DNA of 64,000 nt. Source: Diphasiastrum complanatum. Taxonomy: Eukaryota; Streptophyta; Lycopodiopsida; Lycopodiales; Lycopodiaceae. The stretch is taken from contig CM055094.1 in NCBI GenBank assembly GCA_029204225.1, positions 22,754,657 to 22,818,656 of the forward strand, read 5' to 3'. A program made the translations under genes and the position numbers. The notes under the pieces are model-generated. The model saw only the letters and a program-made list of their open reading frames with translations. It was not told the DNA's origin and made no database searches. Below, in pieces: positions 25,201 to 32,900 of this stretch. How positions within the stretch are numbered: the stretch's first letter is position 1; each line of letters starts with the position of its first letter.

Positions 25201-28200
25201 GGTCAATTCCACCACCAGGAAGAAAAAGCAAGGAGCTACTATCAAAAAGCTGCAAAAAAGCAAAAAAGTGTCTCCACCTTTTGATCGATGCAAGCCTAAG
25301 CTCTGATACCACTATAATGATTGTTAAGTTCCTCTTGCATACGCCAAAAGGAGTGTTGTGGAGCCAAAGTTACCCAACCGTGAAGAAATTGAAAGCTAAA
25401 TTTTATTCAGCTTCGCGCCCGAGCCACGATGATTGAATACAGGAGGAGAGGTTTCGGGAAACTAAATACGGGAATCTAGAAGGTGGAGGAGGGCAAGTTT
25501 ATGTAGGTATATATAGAACCCTGGAGCCTGCGAATATTCCTTCCAGGACCTTGATCCTTTACTAAAATCTCAATCAATTGCTTTTGATCAATATGCATAA
25601 AAGCTGTTGATCACCAGGCATTGTTCCACGTCCTAATTGGAGTGCATGGACCCTCCCAAGGTTATCAATTACATTAATGGCCTAGTTCGAAATGACGAGG
25701 CATAACTAATAAACTCATGCATTGGGTGTCGAATATCCACGTCAAGGATATTTTGAATCCTTTGAACTAGACATGGACGTAACACTTTGGAAGATCAAGA
25801 ACTTTCCTTTTTGCCATTACCTAGAAAAGCTTTTAAATTGGGATGCCTTAACCTTTTGTGCCACATCTCTTGACTTGCAAGGCGAGATGGGTCTTTTGCT
25901 CCTTTGCCACAAAACTTACTTGATTAGAAATAACACAAGCATCACGTTTGTACAATTTGCCTTGTCTTTTGCCTTTGCCGCGTAGCGGCGTTGACGACCT
26001 TTCTCGTATTAGCAATCGAAGTTTCTCTTTTACTTATCAAGCAAGCATCACCAACAAACTCAACTTCAAGACCCTTTTCAACCATTTAACTTACACCAAG
26101 AAGATTCTTTGCAAGTATTCAATACATGGCAATGTCTTTTAAATGGCAAAGCTTTGTACAAGGTTAATATGATCATCCAACAACCCATTAAGCATAACTT
26201 GAACAAGTTCTCCATCCATTAATGCTTTCATCTATGCATGCAAGATCATCATTCAAGGCTTTGACTTTTAAGGTAAAAAGTGAGCACCCTCTCCTTTCTT
26301 CTGGCAACGTTGGAAGATTTGCTTTCTTAAGGTCAATACCCTAGATGTGAACTTAGATTCATAAACCTTCTTCAAGCATCACAGGCCTCACTTGAAGAAG
26401 TCCACTTACCAACTTCCTTAAGAAGTTCATTGGTAGCGTTCATCTGGATGATGTAGAGAGCTCTCTTAACCCTTTAGTCATACGTCACTTTTTTGAAGAA
26501 CTTGAGGTCTCTCTTTCACACCTACAATAATGTTCAATAGTTCATTAAACTCAAGCAAGGATTCCATTTTTCCTTTCCAAGTTGCATAAGTTGTAGAGTT
26601 CAGCCTATGATTGCCTTCCAACATGACGCCATCATGCAAATGATTATTCCTCCTCTATGAACTTGTTCCTATGCAATAAGCACTCACACTCCTCTCAATA
26701 AATGAAGGAATAGTAAAATCACAAAGATTTAGAACCTTACAATACACTCTCTCTTACAACTAGTTGACTAGCGTGTAGGATTTTGATGAAACTTGATCAA
26801 CATATGATCTAACCTCAATAGATTGAAACTAAAATCTGAAAATTATTGAAAACACTTTTGCTTAGGTTGAACCTTTCCAACAAGAGCTCAAATCAAAATC
26901 TTGAAGAACTTAATGCATTCAATGTTATTGAATCAACACAAAATCTACATGCAAAATAGTTGATAATTTAATGCTCATTCATAAAGGGAGCCTATCTCAT
27001 CCATAGGGGAGCAGTACTCAGCCACAAGGGAGAATCCATCATGTAGGAAACAATTTTTTTTTTTAAATTTAAGACGAATCACATTCACAAGGGGAGCTTA
27101 GCTCATCCACATGAGATTTGTCAACTAGAAATTAAAAACAACAATGTTAGCTTGAATGTACACAATCTCTCCAATTAATAAAGAGTTCATATTGATGAAT
27201 AGCATAAAATATGCTTGCTCTCTGCCCCTGGCTTCAGTTGACTAAAAAGACCTGAAAACTGCTTTTGATCGTGAAGATTGACTCACAACATAGCGTTAAA
27301 TGAGATTTGATCAAAAGAAATGCATGTAGTCATGTTAGAATTTAGGCCGCCCTCAAATCTCTACTAAATCTAGCAAACTACCATGTGAAAAAAATCAGAT
27401 CAATTGATGATCCTAAAGTTAGATTCAACTTAGATCCAGCTCAAGAATGATTGCACCCACAATAAATGTGACAAGTCACTCACTAGCCTACTAGTTTGAT
27501 CAAAGCACCTACCAAATGGAAATAGAATAGAAGGCAAATCAAAACATGTTCAGATCTGATTCTAAACTTCTGTTTACAGTTTTTCACAATAGCAAAATAG
27601 AGAGCAACAGTGCAAATTTGTTAGCATTTAAAAGGTCGTATTTGTTTGTCCTCATTTTTGAAGGTATGAAAAGGTAAGATATGGATCTTGTAGGCACGAA
27701 GCTTCTATATACTGTGATATTGACTTTTGTTAATGTTAAGTACTAACCATCTCATACTTCTGTTTCTTTGGCGGTTTAATTATTATGATTGATGTACACT
27801 TTGATTGGGATTTGTATGCACATAAGTTGATTGTTTCCCGCCAATACCACTGTGAACGAATGGAGGAAGTTTGCTTCTGTGTAATATGCTTGCAAACCTT
27901 GAATAGCCTTCTAAGCTGTCAGTTTATCCTCCATATTTTGAGGCTATGTAGATCTTTTCTGAACATTTTACTTTGTGTCAGGTATATACCCTTCAAGCGC
28001 ATTCGTTTACCAAAATTAACAAGTGAATGCGTTCTCTCATCAACTAGTAGTTGTCAAATACTTTCACCTCGATTTCTTGAAGAGATTGGTCGAGGAGCAT
28101 CAGGTGCTGTTGTGCGTCGGTGTACATTTGGAAGCCTAGTGGCAGCTGCAAAGGTGTGATTAGAATTTATTGGATGCAGTTTGCAGCAAATGTCTTCCAA

Positions 28201-29930
28201 TAGGTTTGTGAGCTAGTTTTTGAATGTTTACATTTCACAGGTGAGACAGTTAGCAGACGTGGAAGTTTCTGGAGGTTTAGAAAAGTGCTTTGAAAGAAGG
28301 CGCTGGTTAAGTGAGCTACAAATGCTAAGCAGTGTTGGAGAACACCCCTGTATAGTCAAATTTTATGGTCATGAACTTTCTTTGAGTAGACTGTCTTCTG
28401 ACAAAGAACAAGTGCCATTGTTGAAAATTTACATGGAATACATTGCAGGCGGTTCTTTGGAGGTAACTTTGATTCTTTGTAGTACTGAATTTGTGAAGTT
28501 TCTTTCCTTCATGTAGTCTAAAAAAGGTTATCTTCTCTAATGGTGGTCTCATATGCGCCTAGGCCCTCTTCAAGGTGTTGGCCAAAGAAGGACAAAGGCA
28601 CATGCCTATGCCATTAGCATTGCATGTGGCTCGAAGTATAGCAAGTGCCTTGGTTTGGCTTCATTCAAGGGGCATCATGCATCGAGATGTTAAAAGCAGC
28701 AATGTTTTGGTAGACTTTGAACCTGAGAGTTCAGCCTCTTCTTCGGTGGTAAAGCTTTGTGACTTCGACAGTGCTATTCATGTATGTTCTTCTTCACTTC
28801 ACTCGTGCTATTTGGCACATCATGGCTTGCCTCTTACAGATGTGTGTGTCGGAACACCTCGATGGCTAGCTCCGGAGGTTTTAAATGCCATGTATTCGAA
28901 GCATCCTTATGGATTGGTGAGCAATATTTTCCCTTCGCTAATTTCATATTCCTTTCTGCTTCTTGAGGATGTGCCAGACTATATTAGGAACTTAATTTCT
29001 ATTTCATATGTTTCATAATGCAAGCCTGGCTGTCTTAGGAAGCGGATATGTGGTCGTTTGGCTGCCTTCTGGTGGAGCTGCTTACACTTAGTGTGCCATA
29101 TGCGGGACTTTCGGATACCGAGGTCCATAATTGCATTCAGGTATGTACATGTGTTGTTTCTGCAATAGGTAGGCTGTTGCATCTACGAATCAGTAGCTTT
29201 GTCCATAATTAACTAATTTTTAAAATTCAAGATTCAAATCAGTTGAAATTAACTCTTTTAAGTTTGAATCATTCTATAGCAAAAAGTTGAATAGAAACCT
29301 GATTTTTTTTTTCAAAGTTTCAAAAAAACAGACGGAAAACAAATTTTTTGGAAGAAAAAGTTTCGTAAAACTTGATTCAAATTGATTTAATCTGGTCTGG
29401 AGGGCTTTGAACTGCTATTCCTTGTTACTCTGGTTTTGTGTCAAAGTTTGTGGACTCAAATAAAGCATGATTTAGTCAATTGTGTTTTGCAGCGGGGTGA
29501 AAGGCCAAAGCTATCACCTGAGCTTAATGGTTCATCTGTCAAGCCTGGCACTCACGAGTTGCTTAGTAAAAGTGACTCCGAAATGCTACGGGTGCTGGTT
29601 GAGATTTACGAGCACTGCACAGAGGCTACTCCATCCAGGCGTCCAACTGCGACACAAGCATTCTCTATGCTCTCTGCTGTTATTGCATTGAAATCTGATG
29701 CTAAGTTAGAGCCAGCCTTTGTAAGTTTGCAAGCTCCTGAGAAACCAGAACCTTCAAATGAAAAGGTGGTGCTATCTGAGCAATCTGTTGAAAAGAGGCA
29801 TTGCTCATTGCCTAGTTCAGAAAATCTTTCTGTTTTTGAAAAGGAAAATAGCACAGGTAGCCACATTTGCCCCCCTTGTGGCAGTGTAGGAAATAAGGAT
29901 GTAACAAGTACAGCATCAACGAGCCATTAA
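2631..29930 (+). CDS. LRR / EDR1-like / protein kinase, 11 coding exons
   Basis: Putative intracellular LRR protein kinase with the architecture of Arabidopsis At1g04210 (family recognised from memory). I joined 11 exons: 2631-3355, 9005-9269, 16943-17114, 17374-18304, 18474-18909, 19073-19254, 27982-28153, 28241-28462, 28563-28916, 29039-29140, 29493-29930. Every junction is GT..AG, phases match, and the total is 3,999 nt (1,332 residues). Order: acidic N-terminus (1-130), LRRs (about 135-340), low-complexity linker (340-700), EDR1-like region (about 700-925), kinase (about 935-1250), Ser-rich tail. Kinase motifs: glycine loop IGRGASG (939-945), K961, HRDVKSSN (H1075, D1077, N1082), DFD (1102-1104) where most kinases have DFG, and APE (1138-1140). 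No signal peptide or membrane segment is seen. The start ATG has A at -3 and G at +4. Substrate is unknown. Three introns exceed 5 kb because of transposons. Confidence 0.9.
3356..3744 (+). other. Start of intron 1, nothing recognised
   Basis: First part of the 5,649-bp intron 1 (3356-9004). AT-rich, with no coding signal I can support. Confidence 0.5.
3745..4330 (-). pseudogene. Ty3/gypsy gag fragment
   Basis: Read on the minus strand this resembles the retrotransposon gag domain: an upstream piece with DDFKFYRQY.. and YLQEFQ, then LHFILGLQRDYQLEV and LTLDDAVRFARIYDD, followed by a Lys/Pro-rich tail. A stop codon interrupts the upstream part (about 4200), and no protease or polymerase follows, so this is a dead fragment lodged in intron 1 in antisense orientation to the host gene. 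Confidence 0.7.
4331..6022. other. Intron 1 interior, mostly unassigned
   Basis: No gene supported. It contains a short simple-repeat tract at about 4697-4736 (reiterated ggcagaggtaga) that translates as an Arg-Gly run. The rest is AT-rich with no recognisable element. Confidence 0.45.
4697..4736 (+). repeat. GGCAGAGGTAGA simple repeat
   Basis: Short imperfect hexamer array of the form ggcaga/ggtaga. In one frame it reads as alternating Arg-Gly. It sits next to a Pro-Gly-Arg-rich stretch but lacks any wider protein context, so I treat it as low-complexity DNA. Confidence 0.6.
6023..6162 (+). repeat. 5' LTR of a small copia element (shortened)
   Basis: Begins TGTTAGAA and ends TTCCAATA, immediately before a tRNA-Met-type primer site. 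It matches the two ends of the copy at 7641-8017 but lacks that copy's ~240-bp middle: the text jumps from 'cttaggttggtt' straight to 'gctaataagattagatca'. Confidence 0.75.
6163..6174 (+). other. Primer-binding site (tRNA-iMet type)
   Basis: TGGTATCAGAGC directly after the LTR, the standard Ty1/copia primer-binding site complementary to the initiator Met tRNA 3' end. Confidence 0.85.
6175..7640 (+). pseudogene. Degenerate Ty1/copia internal region
   Basis: Collapsed copia polyprotein. From about 6400 there is the integrase core start (LEFVHTNLCGSM.. and FIVFVNDYSRKIWV). Then, in shifted frames, an integrase tail with LLNKSKDTRSKLD and the following YRLYD..KVITSWDVIFDE block (about 6850-7010), and finally a reverse-transcriptase remnant with YVDDLII at 7527-7547. 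Gag, protease and most of RT are missing, and several frameshifts are present. It is a dead element in intron 1, sense to the host gene. Confidence 0.75.
7641..8017 (+). repeat. 3' LTR of the small copia element
   Basis: Starts TGTTAGAA and ends TTCTAATA, a near-perfect terminal inverted pair. It is the full-length (377-bp) version of the 140-bp left LTR. No target-site duplication is visible in the flanks. Confidence 0.75.
8018..9004. other. End of intron 1, nothing recognised
   Basis: AT-rich stretch without supported genes, ending in the acceptor 'ttgcag' at 9004. Confidence 0.45.
9005..9269 (+). CDS. LRR-kinase exon 2 (LRRs)
   Basis: Encodes three clear LRR units (LPPEIGTLKNLEALDLS.NKL, LPKEVIGLRHLKSLRVASNRL and LPFELSYHSNLESIDVAYNRI) and the start of a fourth. 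It joins exon 1 in the middle of a Ser codon and ends in phase 0 at NVQ|gtaaac. Confidence 0.9.
9270..12600. other. Intron 2, first part, possible decayed LTR element
   Basis: First part of the 7,673-bp intron 2 (9270-16942), with no supported gene. Positions 10119-10180 carry several AAACGCGT-type motifs (see the repeat entry). At about 10514 a sequence like a mutated primer site (atggtattggagc) precedes a broken coding-like stretch (10530-10915). A purine run at about 11020 (agccaaggggga) could be a polypurine tract. Together these hint at an old LTR element, but no domain can be named. Confidence 0.3.
10119..10180. repeat. AAACGCG palindromic motif cluster (copy in intron 2)
   Basis: Successive motifs gaaacgtg, gaaacgcg and aaaacgcgtttt within about 60 bases, after 'acgattctggg'. 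Closely similar wording recurs at about 21040-21100 in intron 6, so this is probably a family of repeats or transposon termini. Type unknown. Confidence 0.4.
13172..13230 (+). repeat. (GA)n microsatellite
   Basis: Nearly pure GA dinucleotide run followed by GATA-like variants. It interrupts the LINE relic. Confidence 0.95.
13575..14438 (-). pseudogene. LINE reverse transcriptase, longest open segment
   Basis: Open for 287 codons covering the fingers and palm of a plant LINE reverse transcriptase. Motif A is CFVDFRKAFDSV, motif B is GVKQGCSLSPILF, and motif C is YAND, which has lost the second catalytic Asp. Upstream similarity continues in the same frame past the first Met (SEFTFFTAD), so this is not the true start. 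Confidence 0.85.
15130..15640 (-). pseudogene. Unidentified coding-like segment
   Basis: On the minus strand a protein-like text begins after a splice-acceptor-like 'gatttctag' near 15640. It reads WELSKSYLAKQSPEMVN, then EHRKEHEDKEIMDKLQTINQ and KYKEDVLFYAQ, then stops and a frame change into a very basic run (DPKKRKFKKVRKSRKEWKN) and LFAEHADRRDIFTTTLKIRC. I do not recognise the family. It may be a host-gene exon captured by a mobile element or part of the LINE's 5' region. Three or more disruptions make it non-functional. Confidence 0.3.
15641..16942. other. End of intron 2, nothing recognised
   Basis: AT-rich intron sequence with no supported gene, ending in the acceptor 'cttctgcag' at 16942. 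Confidence 0.5.
16943..17114 (+). CDS. LRR-kinase exon 3 (last LRR, Cys-containing linker)
   Basis: Continues in phase 0 from NVQ to FNRLEAIGEIPKHLKCSLQGNE, the typical end of the LRR block in this family. It ends caag|gtgtgc, leaving one base for exon 4. A competing donor at 17060 would break the frame. Confidence 0.8.
17374..18304 (+). CDS. LRR-kinase exon 4 (low-complexity linker)
   Basis: Largest exon, encoding about 310 residues rich in Ser, Lys, Asp and Glu. It contains a basic patch (QQQKARQDRLNSSRN) near its start and KPSKRRKSL near its end, both of nuclear-localisation or regulatory character. No fold is recognised. The acceptor is tttgtag and the donor acag|gtacta. Confidence 0.85.
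18474..18909 (+). CDS. LRR-kinase exon 5 (EDR1-like domain, first half)
   Basis: Begins mid-codon (AG|G, Arg). It carries the EDR1-like signature LKLKRGSNVLPIGSLPYGVCRHRAILLK at its end, the segment shared with plant EDR1/CTR1-type Raf-like kinases. The donor is aaag|gtataa. Confidence 0.88.
19073..19254 (+). CDS. LRR-kinase exon 6 (EDR1-like domain, second half)
   Basis: Reads YLCDRSDPIIPCELIRGYLDY then TPHAWNVALV, VRMLVDACRPLDIR and EYFC, in frame from exon 5. The acceptor at 19072 (ttgaatag) keeps frame, whereas the more obvious acag at 19086 does not. The donor is ag|gtaggt. Confidence 0.83.
19370..19460. repeat. Cluster of GAATCGC/GCGATTC inverted words
   Basis: Within 90 bases the words cgattcgcg, tgcgaattgcga, aatcgcgattcg and aatcgcgaattgcga alternate in both orientations, giving strong self-complementarity. 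It could be a transposon terminus or a fold-back element. Unassigned. Confidence 0.45.
20030..20280 (-). pseudogene. Ty1/copia reverse transcriptase N-terminal fragment
   Basis: Minus-strand reading shows the start of the copia RT domain: EEWIQAMDHEYEALMKNNTW, then LPKDKKAIGCKQIFKVK and INKYKARLVAKGYAQEYARD, after which the similarity ends. No catalytic box or flanking LTR is recognised. Confidence 0.8.
20770..20850 (-). repeat. GC-rich island with G-runs and a short hairpin
   Basis: In otherwise AT-rich DNA, about 75 bases are nearly all G or C. The plus strand has 'agggggcgttgcccccc' (hairpin) followed by ccccccaccgggg and ccgccccccgg. The minus strand therefore carries at least four runs of four or more G. 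Probably part of an LTR or other mobile element; function unknown. Confidence 0.55.
21040..21100. repeat. AAACGCG motif cluster (copy in intron 6)
   Basis: After 'acgattcgggg' come tgcgtttctg, gaaacgcgg and gaaacgtg, then a 'ttttggtgca' word. This order parallels the cluster at 10119-10180 in intron 2. Confidence 0.4.
21640..24110 (-). pseudogene. Ty3/gypsy element, gag zinc knuckle to integrase
   Basis: Minus-strand order is gag zinc knuckle (about 24000-24060, CFICNKPRHFIILC), aspartic protease (23654-23989, ILVDNGSTHNFF), reverse transcriptase (about 23150-23600, LPFGLKNTLATFQKRMDDIF, then the catalytic LDDILIYS in a shifted frame), RNase H tail (about 22510-22620, RWAELMQTFDHEIRYVKGSS, then VLSRI), integrase zinc-binding remnant (about 22150-22220) and integrase core (21644-21985, VVVDRLTKLATFIP..YGLPSDISSNRD). 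Many stops and frameshifts. No LTR was delimited. It is antisense to the host gene inside intron 6. Confidence 0.85.
24111..25299. other. Intron 6 interior, retroelement 5' regions without clear domains
   Basis: From about 24111 to 24440 gag-like text of the gypsy element continues on the minus strand but is too decayed to delimit. Positions 24450-25299 lie just inside a minus-strand primer-binding site (25300-25311) and are probably the 5' end of another LTR element. No domain recognised. Confidence 0.35.
25300..25311 (-). other. Primer-binding site (tRNA-iMet type)
   Basis: The plus strand reads gctctgatacca, the reverse complement of TGGTATCAGAGC. It places the end of a minus-strand LTR at about 25312 and upwards. 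No second LTR copy was found in the window. Confidence 0.75.
25740..26690 (-). pseudogene. Ty1/copia gag and pre-integrase fragment
   Basis: From high to low coordinates on the minus strand: gag start (about 26640, MLEGNHRLNSTTYATWKGKM), gag core (about 26400-26480, RALYIIQMNATNELLKEVGK, with SRVLTLRKQ near 26330), and a GAG-pre-integrase motif (about 25840-25870, MWHKRLRHPNLKA). Protease and zinc knuckle are not legible. The gag is the same family as the copy at 54335-54870. Confidence 0.7.
26691..27981. other. End of intron 6, nothing firmly recognised
   Basis: AT-rich. Around 26990-27110 short phrases recur (gggagcctatctcatccat, ggggagcttagctcatccac), which may be an old LTR of the neighbouring copia fragment. 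The intron ends with the acceptor 'tgtgtcag' at 27981. Confidence 0.4.
27982..28153 (+). CDS. LRR-kinase exon 7 (kinase glycine loop and catalytic Lys)
   Basis: Completes the Arg codon from exon 6, continues YIPFKRIRLPKL, then IGRGASGAVV (glycine-rich loop) and ends at AAAK, the invariant lysine (K961). The donor is aaag|gtgtga. Confidence 0.9.
28241..28462 (+). CDS. LRR-kinase exon 8 (kinase N-lobe)
   Basis: Encodes 74 residues. It contains the helix-C Glu region (RRWLSELQML), HPCIVKFYGHEL, and the hinge with YMEYIAGGSLE. Phase 0 at both ends. Confidence 0.9.
28563..28916 (+). CDS. LRR-kinase exon 9 (catalytic and activation loops)
   Basis: Encodes 118 residues with the catalytic loop HRDVKSSNVLVD, the metal-binding motif as CDFDSA (DFD), an extended activation loop, VGTPRWLAPEVL, and ends YGL. 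Phase 0 at both ends. Confidence 0.9.
29039..29140 (+). CDS. LRR-kinase exon 10 (kinase C-lobe)
   Basis: Begins EADMWSFGCLLVELLTL, the conserved D-x-W-S-F-G helix F, and ends HNCIQ|gtatgt. Confidence 0.9.
29493..29930 (+). CDS. LRR-kinase exon 11 (end of kinase and C-terminal tail)
   Basis: Starts RGERPKLSPE and contains the terminal kinase signature CTEATPSRRPTA (invariant Arg of subdomain XI). It ends in a Ser/Glu-rich tail of about 80 residues with several Cys. Stop TAA at 29928-29930. Confidence 0.9.
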   Translation, partial: RGERPKLSPELNGSSVKPGTHELLSKSDSEMLRVLVEIYEHCTEATPSRRPTATQAFSMLSAVIALKSDAKLEPAFVSLQAPEKPEPSNEKVVLSEQSVEKRHCSLPSSENLSVFEKENSTGSHICPPCGSVGNKDVTSTASTSH

Positions 29931-30088
29931 TTTCATATTTTTTAGCCTTCTGGTTCTGTTCCTTTGATTTGATACATTTCTCTGCTATTCTGTGCTTTAT
30001 TCTTTCAAGAGTTGATCACATTCACACGTTCAATTGAATTATAGCATTGTTAACAAGTGCTACTTCACATAATGAAGGAACTTAAATA

Positions 30089-30322
30089 ATGTTAATATGT
30101 CAGTACATTTTTGTCAATGAGATGTCAAACATGCCATGAACTTCCATATAGTAAGAATTAGGTATTGACTGACTAATTAGTCTTAGTGTAACAGTCAATT
30201 GGGTGATGTTAATATGTCGGTACATTTTTGTCAATGAGATGTCAAACATGCCATGAACTTCCATATAGTAAGAATTAGGTATTGACTGACTAATTAGTCT
30301 TAGTGTAACAGTCAATTGGGTG
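30089..30322 (+). repeat. 117-bp tandem duplication (2 copies)
   Basis: Units 30089-30205 and 30206-30322 are identical apart from one base seen near the start (cagtac versus cggtac). Such near-identity indicates a recent duplication, about 160 bases past the kinase stop codon and possibly in its 3' UTR. Confidence 0.95.
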
Positions 30323-31157
30323 CTTTTTAATAAAATGTGATGCAAGCTCAAAAAATCATGGAATTTCAAGGTTTGCATACCTGAATGATTAAACCAAGCC
30401 TGTGTAGAATAAGGTGATAATTCCCAATAAGACCACAGTTATGCTTTTATTTTGAAACTATTAAAGTATGTAGAACAAGAACTTGAGATGAAATGCTGCT
30501 GGATCGAATTCACTTTGGAAGGGAAAAGGTTGTTAGGAACACCAATAGAGTAGTGTTTGTGGCCAAAGGCCTTTTGGGAAAATTCTTCAAGCAAAGAACT
30601 GAATCTTACGTTTGATAATGCTTTGTAGGTGCCTGTCGCCCAAGCAGTCCATTTGTCTTTGAGTTTGTCTTAAATTTTTGAATCACAATGTGAAAGAGGG
30701 CCTATGTTCTATCATTTAGCTGTAAGAGATCTTAATAGCATTGGAGCTATCTAGCCATGCCCATTCATGTACATGAATGAGGCACATCATCCTACTAGAT
30801 ACTCCAGTTGAACACATGAATTTAACAAAGTATAATTTCTCTATCTCCCACAAGAGATGAAATATTTATGTAGGACTTGAGAAGTCAAGTTGTCAAACTT
30901 AATTTGAGAAGAATAGCTTGTGGTAAGGATCTATTTTCCAGTGCATTAGGATGATTGATTCAATTGGTAAAACTCATCAAGAGATTTGTAGCTCACAATA
31001 TGGATCTATTTGCAGTGTTATAGGTGTGCCAATTTATATAGTGACAAGCATGCACGCCTGATTATGGAAATAATTTTCTAGGCTAAAACCATGGTTTGGT
31101 GGTACAACAAAAGAACTTTTTCATTGTATCATTTGGTAGTTCACTTTTTGGGGATTT

Positions 31158-31405
31158 GGTGCGTTAGAAAGCATTTGGCGAGCACTTTTCAATGAAATGT
31201 TACATGACATACTTTTGAGCTGTGGATAAAAAGTTATGGCAAGTCAAAAGTATGAGGAATAATTATAATTTTTAGAGCACATTAAAAATGACAACCTTTT
31301 AATGGTAAGTCCAATTTCAGTGGAGTTTAGTGCGTTAGAAAGCGCTCGACAAGTGCTTTTCAATGATATGTTATATGACATACTTTTGAGATACGGTTAA
31401 AAAGT
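31158..31405 (+). repeat. Diverged ~75-bp direct repeat
   Basis: Two copies about 170 bases apart share 'gtgcgttagaaagc', 'gcttttcaatga', 'atgttayatgacatactttt' and the following 'gag..gg.taaaaagtt'. They differ at roughly one base in six by eye. Confidence 0.7.
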
Positions 31406-32235
31406 TCAAAGGTATTAGTAGTGTATAATAATACAAAAGTGCCTTTCTACCCAAAAAAGCTACCGAAAAAAGGTATGTCCTTGAAAGTCCATGTTGTAAT
31501 ACCAAACCATGTTTTTAGCCCCTAGCATTAGTTTTGGTTGACACTTGGATAATGAAGAAGATTAAAATATGATATTGATCAAAATAAACACATCAATAAA
31601 TAGTCATAAACTTAGTAAAGTCGAAGAGAATTATCAAGTAACCTACTTATTGAAATTATGAATTGTTGCTATTATTAGGTTGTATTGTTGGACTTCGATA
31701 TGTTATCTGAAGTTTGTTGTTTCTTTTACTAGTGGTGTCAAATTTGCATTTGTATTACTAGAGCTGAGTGCTTGATTTTACTCGTATCATTAGATCTAAA
31801 TGGGTATTCAATAGCAGTAGTAGACTCATCGTGTTAATTGAATTGCACAATGTTATAGGGTGTCTTGATGTATTTTTCATTTCCTGGAATGCTTTTATAG
31901 CGTTGTGTTCTAGACCTTAAGAGAACTACCTCCAAAAGTGGTTGAACTAAGGTTGTGTTATCACTAGCATGGGTTTTGGCCCACAACAAGGGCCATTCCT
32001 ACTTATTTTTAGTAGGGACATAACATTCTCACCCTCTTATATTGAAAAGCTCAAGGAGATGAACTTGTGTGAAAGAATGCTCATCTTATGTTTTTTTAAT
32101 CTAGCTTTTTGATGGTCTCGGATACGGAAGTTCCACAAAAACAAAGAAGACCATGCATTTCAAGTAGTTGATTTTGAATAATGATATGCTACGTTCCAGA
32201 CTTACAATATAACGGTTTCATATACTATTGGACCC

Positions 32236-32900
32236 TCAATCCTTTGTTGTGGTTGTAAGAGATTTGTATTCAACTTCACTCATCCTCATTAGTAAGGTTA
32301 GCTTGCTTAGATTGGTTCTTCTTCTTGAAACAGTTTGATGCATTGTGTCCTTTCTTGCCATAGAAAAAACACTTGATCTTTGATAGCTTCTTCTTGCCAC
32401 TGGATGTTGCAGCTTGTGAGGACTGATCCTCACCACCTTCTTTGGCTTTGTCCTTCTTGAAGTGTTGTTGTCCTTTGCCCTTGCCTCTTGACTTGTCTCT
32501 GATGAAGAGTGCTTTGTCATCTCCACCATCTTTGAATGAAAGTCTGTTGATCCTCAGCATCTTGTTCTCTTGCCTGCTTTCTTCAGCAATGAGAACACCT
32601 TGCGGTGTCTCCAAGGATGGAAGATCCTCCCTGACAGCATAAGTCTGTACAATATTGTCATACTCATCTCTAAGTCCATTTAGGACTACTTAAACAAGTT
32701 CAGTGTTCTTACGAGCATCACTAATACTAGCTAACTCTTGATGAAGATCCTTAACTCTCATGACATGATGAAACACTCTCATCTACTCTCTGATAACTTA
32801 GAAATATTTGGTTTCTAAGTGTAAGCAATCTAGAAGTATTTTTGATTTCATAGATTGTTTTTAGAGTATCGATGAAGCACTCATAAGTCTGCAATCATTG
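32236..32900 (-). pseudogene. Ty1/copia gag with degenerate zinc knuckle
   Basis: On the minus strand: SISDARKNTELV, then VLNGLRDEYDNIVQTY (the conserved LP..YD block of copia gag), EDLPSLETPQGVLIAEESR, a Lys-rich stretch, and a zinc knuckle CFFYGKKGHNASNC whose second Cys is Tyr. A stop interrupts after NTELV. No protease or polymerase follows. Confidence 0.75.

Larger units (their letters stand above)
29931..32235. other. 3' flank of the kinase gene
   Basis: No gene supported. It includes the 117-bp tandem duplication at 30089-30322 and two diverged copies of a ~75-bp phrase (about 31158-31232 and 31328-31405). No strong polyadenylation signal stands out directly after the stop codon. Confidence 0.45.
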
